DNA of 12,955 nt from Ignavibacteriales bacterium. Its GTDB lineage: Bacteria; Bacteroidota; Ignavibacteria; Ignavibacteriales; Melioribacteraceae. Below are positions 7,008-12,955 of the stretch, piece by piece. A program made the translations under genes and the position numbers. The stretch spans positions 1-12,955 of the forward strand of contig JAGVBL010000385.1 of assembly GCA_020059785.1 (NCBI GenBank). The letters run 5' to 3'. The notes under the pieces are model-generated. The model ran no database searches and was not told the origin of the DNA. It was given only the letters and a program-made list of their open reading frames with translations. How positions within the stretch are numbered: position 1 is the stretch's first letter; each line of letters opens with the position of its first letter.

Positions 7008-8495
7008 TTAATCGGTTAGTTTTTTATAGAGGTCAAGATATTTTTTTGCCGAGTTCAACCAGGTAAAATTCGATTTCATTCCATTTTTCATTATAATCTG
7101 CCAGGTTTCTTTATCGGTAGAATAAATCTTAATTGCTTTTTTAATCTCAGCTATCATATCAGCTGCAGTGTATTTTTCAAAAGCAAATCCATTTCCTGTT
7201 TTGTTCTTTGGATTAAACGGCTGAACTGTATCGGCTAATCCGCCAGTGTTACGGACAATCGGCACAGTTCCATACATCAGACTGTACATTTGATTCAATC
7301 CGCAAGGTTCAAATTTGGAAGGCATAAGGAACATATCAGAGCCGGCTTCTATAAGATGAGCTAATTCCTCGTCGAAACCGATGAAACAAGAAAAGTTGTT
7401 ATGATATTTTGAAGCTGAACTCATAAAAAATTTATGATATTTTTTATCTCCCGTTCCAAGAAGAATAAGATGCATATTAAGTTTCATTAATTGGGGAAAT
7501 GCTTTCTCAAGAAGATCTAATCCTTTATCTTCAAAGAGTCGGGAAATCATTCCTATTACAGGTATTTTTTCGTCATATTTGAATCCAAAATTATCAGCTA
7601 ATGCTTTTTTATTTTCTTTTTTGAATTCAAGATTTTTTACAGAATATTTATGTGCAATTTTATTATCGAGTTCCGGGTTCCAGATAGTTTCATCTATTCC
7701 ATTTATTATTCCATACATATCTTTCTTTCTTTTACATAATACATCTTGCAATCCTGCCCCAAAATCTTTTTTAAGACATAACTCTTTTGCATAAGTTTCG
7801 CTTACAGTTGTTATCATATCAGAATAAACTAATCCGGTTTTCAGAAAATTAACTTTACCTTTATGAAGAACTCCTTTTTCATTTTCTAATTCCTTTGGTA
7901 ACCCGGTCTTAGCAAAAGTTTGTTTAGCAAAGTCCCCCTGAAAAGCTAAATTGTGAATTGTAAACAATGTTTTTATTGGTGTAAACAATGGATCTTTTGA
8001 ATACATTGATTTAAGATACGCCGGAACTAACCCTGTTTGCCAATCATTACAATGGATAACATCGGGAGCCCAACCCAATTTTGTAATTAATTCGAAAACA
8101 GCTTTTGAAAGCAGAATAAACCTTTCATCATTATCAGGGTAATCATCACCTGTTAGGGGATCGGAATATAGAGAATGACGGCTTCCGAAATATTCGGGGT
8201 TATCTAAAAAATAAATTTGAACACGTGTTTTAGGACCGATTAAGAATGAGGAACGGAGAGAAAATATTACTTCCTTTTCGCCGATATTTATTTTTATATC
8301 TTTCAACCTTACTACTTCATGAATCTTATATTTCCGCTCGTCAATTGCCCCATATTTAGGGACAACAATTCTAACCTGGTGCCCTAACTCCTGTAATTTT
8401 TGGGGTAAAGCCGAAGAAACATCTGCTAAACCACCTGTTTTAATAAATGGAACTACTTCTGATGTGACAAAGAGGATCTTATACTTTGAAGGCAT
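7008..8495 (-). CDS. glgA: Glycogen synthase (ADP-glucose type, GT5)
   Basis: This cytoplasmic glycosyltransferase extends alpha-1,4-glucan from ADP-glucose. It has 495 residues, normal for bacterial GlgA, in two Rossmann domains. The N-terminal domain opens with TSEVVPFIKTGGLADV (11-26), whose KTGGL loop binds the nucleotide-sugar. NDWQTG (150-155) and HNLAFQGDF (181-189) follow. The C-terminal domain has SRLFEDKGLDLL (318-329), with the conserved R and K, and PSKFEPCGLNQMYSLMYG (392-409), which contains the retaining-GT EPCGL signature, then NTGGLADTV. It starts with ATG at 8495, and AGGGA lies about 10 bases upstream. It is the first gene of the leftward run, so its promoter probably drives the whole block. 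No glgB, glgC or glgP is in the window. In Bacteroidota, glgA often neighbours a DUF4270 lipoprotein gene, as it nearly does here. Confidence 0.97.
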   Translation of the reverse strand: MPSKYKILFVTSEVVPFIKTGGLADVSSALPQKLQELGHQVRIVVPKYGAIDERKYKIHEVVRLKDIKINIGEKEVIFSLRSSFLIGPKTRVQIYFLDNPEYFGSRHSLYSDPLTGDDYPDNDERFILLSKAVFELITKLGWAPDVIHCNDWQTGLVPAYLKSMYSKDPLFTPIKTLFTIHNLAFQGDFAKQTFAKTGLPKELENEKGVLHKGKVNFLKTGLVYSDMITTVSETYAKELCLKKDFGAGLQDVLCKRKKDMYGIINGIDETIWNPELDNKIAHKYSVKNLEFKKENKKALADNFGFKYDEKIPVIGMISRLFEDKGLDLLEKAFPQLMKLNMHLILLGTGDKKYHKFFMSSASKYHNNFSCFIGFDEELAHLIEAGSDMFLMPSKFEPCGLNQMYSLMYGTVPIVRNTGGLADTVQPFNPKNKTGNGFAFEKYTAADMIAEIKKAIKIYSTDKETWQIIMKNGMKSNFTWLNSAKKYLDLYKKLTD

Positions 8496-8553
8496 TTTTG
8501 GTCTATCCCTTACTTTTCAATAGGGTAAAAATACTAAAATTGAAGCTTTTGAA

Positions 8554-8561
8554 CAAAAATA
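8554..8561 (-). promoter_or_regulatory. Candidate -7 promoter element for glgA operon
   Basis: TATTTTTG on the minus strand matches the Bacteroidota -7 consensus TAnnTTTG. It lies about 58 bases before the glgA ATG. No clear TTG was seen at the -33 position and the region is AT-rich, so chance is possible. Confidence 0.3.
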
Positions 8562-8586
8562 ATAGAAAATAAAGTCCTGAATTCTC

Positions 8587-8594
8587 TATTTTTG
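8587..8594 (+). promoter_or_regulatory. Candidate -7 promoter element for hutI operon
   Basis: TATTTTTG on the plus strand matches TAnnTTTG and lies 42 bases before the hutI ATG. A TTTG at 8548-8551 is too far upstream to be a standard -33 element. It is flanked by a weak inverted repeat, ATTCTC (8581-8586) and GAGAAT (8605-8610), which may be coincidental. Confidence 0.3.
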
Positions 8595-8636
8595 AATGTG
8601 AGATGAGAATGAATTAATCCGGAAATAATTTACCAA

Positions 8637-9887
8637 ATGAGAAAATTGCTAAAATCGCCCGTTCAAATTATAACAGTTGATACAAAGGGAAAAAACTTCA
8701 AACGCGGTAAAGATGCAGCTAATATTTTACCGGTAAACGACCATTCGATAATTATCGAAGATAATATTATCAAAGATATTATTTCAAATTCCAGTGTTAA
8801 GAAGTACACTTTCGATCAAATTATCAATTGTGAAGGATATATTGTATTACCCGGATTAATTGAATGCCATACCCATACTGCATTTGCAGGTTCTCGATCC
8901 AATGAATTTTTAATGAGATTAAAAGGTGCTACCTATGAACAGATTGCAGAATCTGGAGGCGGAATAATTTCAACTGTTAAAGCAGTCCGCCGGTCTTCAT
9001 TCGAAGAACTGATAAGAATAATTAAACCGAGAATAGACCTGTTTATTTCTCAGGGTGTAACTACACTGGAGATTAAGAGTGGTTACGGATTGAGTTATTA
9101 TGATGAGATAAAACTACTACAAGTAATCAACTATTTTAAGAAAACACTTCCAATCGAAATTGTGCCTACATTTCTTGGTGCTCATACTTATCCACCCGAG
9201 TATAAAAACGATCATAAAAAATATCTTAAAATAATTTCTGACGAATTACTTCCCTTCATAATCCAAAACGGACTTGCCGAATATATAGATGCTTTTTGCG
9301 AAAGCAGTGCATTCAGTGCGGCTGAAGTGGATCAGATTTTTACTAAGGCAGTTAAACTCGGTTATAAGTTAAGACTTCATACCGAACAGTTTAATAATAT
9401 TGGCGGACTTGATGTTGCACTTAAGCACAATGCTCTTTCTGTAGATCATCTTGAGGTTATAAAAGAATCGGATATACAAAAATTGAATGATAGCGAAACA
9501 GTTGCTGTTTTGCTACCCGGCGTTTCGTTCTTTCTCGATTACCAATTTGCACCGGCAAGACAGTTAATAGATAATAATGCTATTGTAGCTTTATCAACCG
9601 ACTATAATCCCGGTTCTTCAAATATTCCCAATCTTCATTTAATAATGAGCCTTGCAGTTTTAAAAATGAAAATGACAGCAGAAGAAGTAATAAGCGGAGT
9701 TACTATTAACGCTGCTAAAGCACTGGATATAAGTAAAAGAACCGGCAGTATAGAAATAAATAAACAAGCCGACTTTTCATTATTTAAGGCAAATGATTAT
9801 TCGGAAATAGTATATAACATTGGACAAAATCTAAACGAAATAACAATAAAGAATGGCGAAATTATTTACAAAAGAAATTCGGAGTAA
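8637..9887 (+). CDS. hutI: Imidazolonepropionase
   Basis: This is the third enzyme of histidine degradation. It hydrolyses 4-imidazolone-5-propionate to N-formimino-L-glutamate in the cytoplasm. It is a 416-residue metal-dependent amidohydrolase of normal length. The metal-binding ECHTHTAFAGSR (76-87) supplies H78 and H80. SGYGL (148-152), GAHTYPPEY (181-189), DAFCE (218-222), LHTEQF (247-252, metal ligand H248), DHLE (270-273) and STDYNPGSSNIPN (320-332, D322) follow in the order typical of HutI. The start is ATG at 8637 with no good ribosome site. It is the first gene of the rightward run, 2 bases before ftcD. The upstream enzymes HutH and HutU, and any Hut regulator, are absent from the window. 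Confidence 0.97.
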   Translation: MRKLLKSPVQIITVDTKGKNFKRGKDAANILPVNDHSIIIEDNIIKDIISNSSVKKYTFDQIINCEGYIVLPGLIECHTHTAFAGSRSNEFLMRLKGATYEQIAESGGGIISTVKAVRRSSFEELIRIIKPRIDLFISQGVTTLEIKSGYGLSYYDEIKLLQVINYFKKTLPIEIVPTFLGAHTYPPEYKNDHKKYLKIISDELLPFIIQNGLAEYIDAFCESSAFSAAEVDQIFTKAVKLGYKLRLHTEQFNNIGGLDVALKHNALSVDHLEVIKESDIQKLNDSETVAVLLPGVSFFLDYQFAPARQLIDNNAIVALSTDYNPGSSNIPNLHLIMSLAVLKMKMTAEEVISGVTINAAKALDISKRTGSIEINKQADFSLFKANDYSEIVYNIGQNLNEITIKNGEIIYKRNSE

Positions 9888-9889
9888 TA

Positions 9890-10921
9890 ATGACAACAAA
9901 TAAGCAAAAAATTATTGAATGCGTCCCAAATTTCAGTGAAGGAAAAGATGTAAAAACATTCGATGCAATTAAAGAAGCAATCTACAAAACAGAAAATGTT
10001 AAACTACTAAGTCTTGAACCCGATGCCGATTATAACCGTGTTGTTGTTACTTTAGCCGGAAACGAGGAAGGCATATTAAATGGTGCTGTTAATGCATGTA
10101 AAGCTGCAGCCTCATTTATTGATATGACAAAACATAAAGGTGAACACCCGCGGCTCGGTGCCATTGATGTTGTTCCTTTTGTTCCTGTATCTAATGTTAC
10201 AACAGAAGAGTGTGTAAAAATATCTGAAAAATTTGCAGAAATAATTTCGAAAGAATTAAATGTTCCTGTTTATTTATATGAATCTGCAGCAAGAAAACCG
10301 GAAAGAAAAAGTTTATCGAATATTCGTCAGGGCGAATATGAGGGTCTTGAAGCAAAGCTGAAAGATCCGAACTGGGCACCTGATTATGGCGAACCGGCTT
10401 TTAATCCTAAACTTGGTGCAATAGTAACCGGCTCAAGATTTTTCCTTATTGCTTATAATGTTAATATAAATTCAACCGATGTAAAATATGCTAAAGAAAT
10501 TGCTGAAATACTTAGAGAGAGCGGCTATTCCAAAAGAGATGAAAATGGTAACTTGATAAAGATTGATGGTAAAACTGTTAAAGTACCCGGTAGGTTAAAA
10601 GAATTCAAAGGAATGGGAGTTTCTTTAGAAAAATATAGTTGTACTCAAGTCTCAATTAATTTAACCAACTACAATGTTACTCCGTTGCATGTTGCATTCG
10701 AAGAGGTTAAGAAAGAATCTATTAGATTAGGTGTGGAAGTTAAAGGAAGTGAAATTGTAGGGTTGGTTCCACTGGAAGCATTGCTTCAAGCCGGAAGATA
10801 TTATACAGAAAGCAAGGAAACCGACGAAAAGAAATTAGTCCAAGCAGCAATTGATCACCTTGGATTAAATTCATTAAATCCGTTTAAGCCGGAAGAAAAA
10901 ATAATTGAATATATGATTTAA
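9890..10921 (+). CDS. ftcD: Glutamate formimidoyltransferase
   Basis: This enzyme moves the formimino group of N-formimino-glutamate to tetrahydrofolate, releasing glutamate and 5-formimino-THF. It consumes the HutI product. It begins with the typical IIECVPNFSEGKD (8-20), followed by DADYNRVVVTLAG (45-57) and the active-site segment DMTKHKGEHPRLGAIDVVPF (78-97). H82 there corresponds in position to the catalytic histidine of the mammalian enzyme. The C-terminal subdomain includes KGMGVSLEKY and VGLVPLEALL. At 343 residues it is the transferase part only. The cyclodeaminase, fused in vertebrates, is encoded separately 32 bases downstream. The start is ATG at 9890, with GGAG (9881-9884) inside the end of hutI. 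Confidence 0.96.
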   Translation: MTTNKQKIIECVPNFSEGKDVKTFDAIKEAIYKTENVKLLSLEPDADYNRVVVTLAGNEEGILNGAVNACKAAASFIDMTKHKGEHPRLGAIDVVPFVPVSNVTTEECVKISEKFAEIISKELNVPVYLYESAARKPERKSLSNIRQGEYEGLEAKLKDPNWAPDYGEPAFNPKLGAIVTGSRFFLIAYNVNINSTDVKYAKEIAEILRESGYSKRDENGNLIKIDGKTVKVPGRLKEFKGMGVSLEKYSCTQVSINLTNYNVTPLHVAFEEVKKESIRLGVEVKGSEIVGLVPLEALLQAGRYYTESKETDEKKLVQAAIDHLGLNSLNPFKPEEKIIEYMI

Positions 10922-10942
10922 CAATTAAGAAAAATTTTTAAT

Positions 10943-10950
10943 AAGGAGGA
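10943..10950 (+). promoter_or_regulatory. Consensus Shine-Dalgarno of fchA
   Basis: AAGGAGGA ends 3 bases before ATG at 10954 (AGGAGG core to ATG about 5 bases). It is among the strongest ribosome sites in the window and fixes the fchA start. Confidence 0.8.
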
Positions 10951-10953
10951 AGA

Positions 10954-11586
10954 ATGAACTTAAATAAGAATTTGCAAGAGTATTTTGATGAATTATCATC
11001 CAGTTCTCCAACACCGGGCGGAGGTAATGTAGCAGCATTATGCGGAGCTCTTGCTTCAAGTTTAGGTGCGATGGTATGTAATCTAACGATTGGTAAAAAG
11101 AAATATGCTGATGTTGAACAGGAAATGATTTCCCTAAAGAATAAATTGGAAATTTATCAGAAAGAATTCTTTGAACTCGCTCAGAAAGATAATGAAGCAT
11201 TCGATAAGGTTATGGAGGCATTTAAACTCCCAAAGGAATCGGATGAGGAAAAAGAAGTACGCAATTCTAAAATTGAAGAAGCTACAATTAATGCTGCCGA
11301 AGTTCCATCAGATGTAATGCATAAATGTTATGAATTATTACCATTATTAAAAACAATAGCTGATAAAGGGAATAAAAATTCTCTTTCCGATGCCGGTGTT
11401 GCAATAGCTCTTACACGAACCTCAGTTCAGGGAGCTTATTTAAATGTACTCATCAATTGCAGTTCATTAAATAACCAGACTATTGCAGAAGAAATAAGAA
11501 AGCGTGCAAATATTATTTTCGAAGAGATTGATAAAGGAACCGCACAAATGTTAGAAATAATAACCAAATCATTTTTACCGGCATGA
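10954..11586 (+). CDS. fchA: Formimidoyl-tetrahydrofolate cyclodeaminase
   Basis: This is a stand-alone cyclodeaminase that converts 5-formimino-THF to 5,10-methenyl-THF and ammonia, the step after FtcD. The N-terminal signature TPGGGNVAALCGALASSLGA, starting near residue 20, is typical of the FTCD C-terminal/FchA family, as are the all-helical composition and the later SDAGVAIALTRTSVQGAYLN. Its 210 residues match the single-domain form. Together with ftcD it recovers the histidine-derived carbon into the folate pool. The start is set by a consensus ribosome site. The gene ends in an ATGA overlap with the NamZ-like gene. Confidence 0.95.
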   Translation: MNLNKNLQEYFDELSSSSPTPGGGNVAALCGALASSLGAMVCNLTIGKKKYADVEQEMISLKNKLEIYQKEFFELAQKDNEAFDKVMEAFKLPKESDEEKEVRNSKIEEATINAAEVPSDVMHKCYELLPLLKTIADKGNKNSLSDAGVAIALTRTSVQGAYLNVLINCSSLNNQTIAEEIRKRANIIFEEIDKGTAQMLEIITKSFLPA

Positions 11587-12818
11587 TCAAAAAAATCCTG
11601 ATACTGTTTATTATTCTCTTAAATATAGTTGTTGCACAGAATCAAAGAGTATTACAAGGAATAGATGTTCTTGAAAGAGATGATTTTTCTATTTTAGAAA
11701 ATAAACGCATTGCACTAATTACAAATCAAACCGGTGTAAATAAAAAATTAATATCAACAGTCGATCTGCTTTCAAAAGCAAAAAATGTTGAACTGGTTGC
11801 TGTCTTTAGTCCCGAACATGGATTTAGAGGTATAGGCAAAGCCGGAGAAACAATAAACGATTTTTTCGATAGTACGACGGGCATAAAATATTATTCGCTT
11901 TATGGAAAACGGAATAAACCTACTCCGGAAATGCTTAACAACATTGATGCTTTAGTTTATGATGTTCAGGATATCGGCTGCAGATCTTATACTTATATAA
12001 GCACGCTTGGACTTGCAATGGAATCTGCAGCAGAGAACAATAAAGAGTTTATTGTGCTTGATAGACCGAATCCATTAGGAGGAATTAGAATTGAGGGTAA
12101 CATTGTAGAAGATGGCTTTACTTCATTCGTAAGCCAGTACAAAATTCCTTATGTATATGGATTAACATGCGGTGAATTAGCTAAAATGTTAAATGAAGAA
12201 GGGATGCTGACTAACAAAGTTAAATGCAAGCTTAATGTGGTTAAAATGGTTGGATGGAAAAGATGGATGCACTACGACGATACAGATTTAATCTGGGTAC
12301 CAACCTCAGCAAACGTTCCATATAGTTTAACACCATTTTATCTTGTAAGCACTGGTGTACTCGGTGAATTAGTAACCATATCGATTGGAATTTCATACAC
12401 GCTACCATTTCAAACATTTGCAGCCGAATGGATTAATGCCGATACTCTTTCAGCTTATTTGAATGCATTAAATTTACGAGGAGTGAAATTCAGACCTATT
12501 TCATACAAAACAAACTATGGGATCTGGCTTGATAAAATTCTGAACGGAGTTCAGGTTCACATTACTGATTTTTATAAGGTGAATCTGTTAGACCTTCAAT
12601 TCTATTTTATGGAGATACATAACAAATTATATCCAACAAAGAAGATATTTGATTTGGCCGATTCAACCAGATTGAAAATGTTTGATAAGGTAATGGGAAC
12701 CGATAAGATAAGACTGAATTTTTCAAAACGGTATAAATTTGATGATATAAAATCTTACCTGAGGAAGGACATCAAATCATTCAGAGCGCTCTCAAAAAAA
12801 TATTATCTATACGATTAG
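11583..12818 (+). CDS. Secreted DUF1343 protein, NamZ-like exo-beta-N-acetylmuramidase family (GH171)
   Basis: This is a 411-residue exported protein. A KK-plus-hydrophobic leader (about 1-18, ending VVAQ) is a signal peptide. The body matches DUF1343: RIALITNQTG (42-51), AVFSPEHGFRG (73-83), YDVQDIGCRSYTY (126-138), and DRPNPLGG (160-167). The founding member, NamZ of Bacillus subtilis, removes terminal N-acetylmuramic acid from peptidoglycan fragments. The central motif of NamZ-type proteins, as I recall it EGTNxSEGRGTTxPFE, is here GELVTISIGISYTLPFQ (261-277). The arginine is lost and P and F are kept, so this belongs to a variant subgroup whose activity should not be assumed. It starts with ATG 4 bases inside fchA, with no ribosome site of its own, so translation is probably coupled. 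The stop overlaps that of the converging gene. Confidence 0.88.
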   Translation: MIKKILILFIILLNIVVAQNQRVLQGIDVLERDDFSILENKRIALITNQTGVNKKLISTVDLLSKAKNVELVAVFSPEHGFRGIGKAGETINDFFDSTTGIKYYSLYGKRNKPTPEMLNNIDALVYDVQDIGCRSYTYISTLGLAMESAAENNKEFIVLDRPNPLGGIRIEGNIVEDGFTSFVSQYKIPYVYGLTCGELAKMLNEEGMLTNKVKCKLNVVKMVGWKRWMHYDDTDLIWVPTSANVPYSLTPFYLVSTGVLGELVTISIGISYTLPFQTFAAEWINADTLSAYLNALNLRGVKFRPISYKTNYGIWLDKILNGVQVHITDFYKVNLLDLQFYFMEIHNKLYPTKKIFDLADSTRLKMFDKVMGTDKIRLNFSKRYKFDDIKSYLRKDIKSFRALSKKYYLYD

Positions 12819-12955
12819 TATTCAATACCAACATCAACAACTGGCCAGCGCGCCCTAAGGTTAAGAGTATCGGGGTAAAAAGTAAACTTCTCGGCATAAA
12901 TTAATGGTTTAACTGATCCAGCATCATATTTGCTATTTTTATTTTTATCGATAAA
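12815..12955 (-). CDS. C-terminal end of an unrecognised gene (partial)
   Basis: An open frame enters from the right edge and gives 46 residues before TAA at 12817-12815. It includes YAEKFTFYPDTLNLRARW and ends PVVDVGIEY. The coding sense is suggested by the uninterrupted frame, the protein-like composition, and the tight convergent stop overlap with the NamZ-like gene (GATTAG read on both strands). The terminal aromatic residue and alternating pattern could be a final beta strand, but no family is recognised. Confidence 0.55.
   Translation of the reverse strand, partial: FIDKNKNSKYDAGSVKPLIYAEKFTFYPDTLNLRARWPVVDVGIEY

Noticed and set aside
7579..7794. Plus-strand open frame of 71 codons inside glgA
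   Set aside because: It lies antisense to conserved glgA sequence, with no support of its own.
8581..8610. Inverted repeat ATTCTC/GAGAAT near the hutI promoter candidate, considered as an operator
   Set aside because: It has only six paired bases with an 18-base spacer in AT-rich DNA, which is too weak to call a regulator site.
10197..10379. Minus-strand open frame of 60 codons inside ftcD
   Set aside because: It is an antisense shadow of a conserved enzyme gene.
10925..11200. Minus-strand open frame of 91 codons across the fchA start
   Set aside because: It lies antisense to the conserved glycine-rich start of fchA and has no family features.
9890..11586. ftcD and fchA as a broken bifunctional gene
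   Set aside because: Each has its own start, ribosome site and full-length domain, and 32 bases separate them. Separate genes are a normal bacterial arrangement.

Overview
The window is an AT-rich, densely coded stretch of a bacterial chromosome. The gene content and style suggest the Bacteroidota/Ignavibacteriota side of the FCB group: a glgA next to a DUF4270-like lipoprotein, a beta-barrel outer membrane protein ending in a typical WFI-type tail, TAnnTTTG-like promoter elements, and separate FtcD and FchA proteins. The assignment is an inference from gene families and context, with no marker gene to confirm it. No rRNA, tRNA, insertion sequence, CRISPR array or phage gene was found, and no intergenic stretch exceeds about 140 bases.

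Left block (1-8495, all minus strand). Eight genes run head to tail from glgA at 8495 off the left edge: glycogen synthase (glgA), a GmhB-like HAD phosphatase, a DUF4270-like lipoprotein, an outer-membrane beta-barrel protein, a secreted TPR protein, serine hydroxymethyltransferase (glyA), TatC, and a polyprenyl diphosphate synthase cut by the window edge. Spacing is -4 to +30 bases throughout, so one long operon is likely. Three of the eight genes start with TTG and one apparently with GTG. Two junctions are TTGA stop/start overlaps. The block mixes housekeeping metabolism (glycogen, one-carbon units, isoprenoid chains) with protein export and a run of three adjacent exported envelope proteins of unknown function.

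Middle (8496-8636). A 141-base divergent intergenic region carries one TATTTTTG element on each strand, pointing outwards towards glgA and hutI.

Right block (8637-12818, plus strand). hutI, ftcD and fchA encode the last steps of histidine breakdown: imidazolonepropionate to formiminoglutamate, then transfer of the formimino group to tetrahydrofolate, then cyclodeamination to methenyl-tetrahydrofolate. The first two enzymes (HutH, HutU) are not in the window. An ATGA overlap couples fchA to a secreted DUF1343/NamZ-family protein (exo-N-acetylmuramidase family) with an unusual central motif.

Right edge (12815-12955, minus strand). The C-terminal 46 codons of an unrecognised gene converge on the NamZ-like gene, with the two stop codons overlapping.

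Most of the window is well-understood metabolism. The parts worth a second look are the lipoprotein/beta-barrel/TPR trio, the internal duplication in the lipoprotein, the altered zinc site in the GmhB-like phosphatase, the altered motif in the NamZ-like protein, and the cluster of TTG starts.
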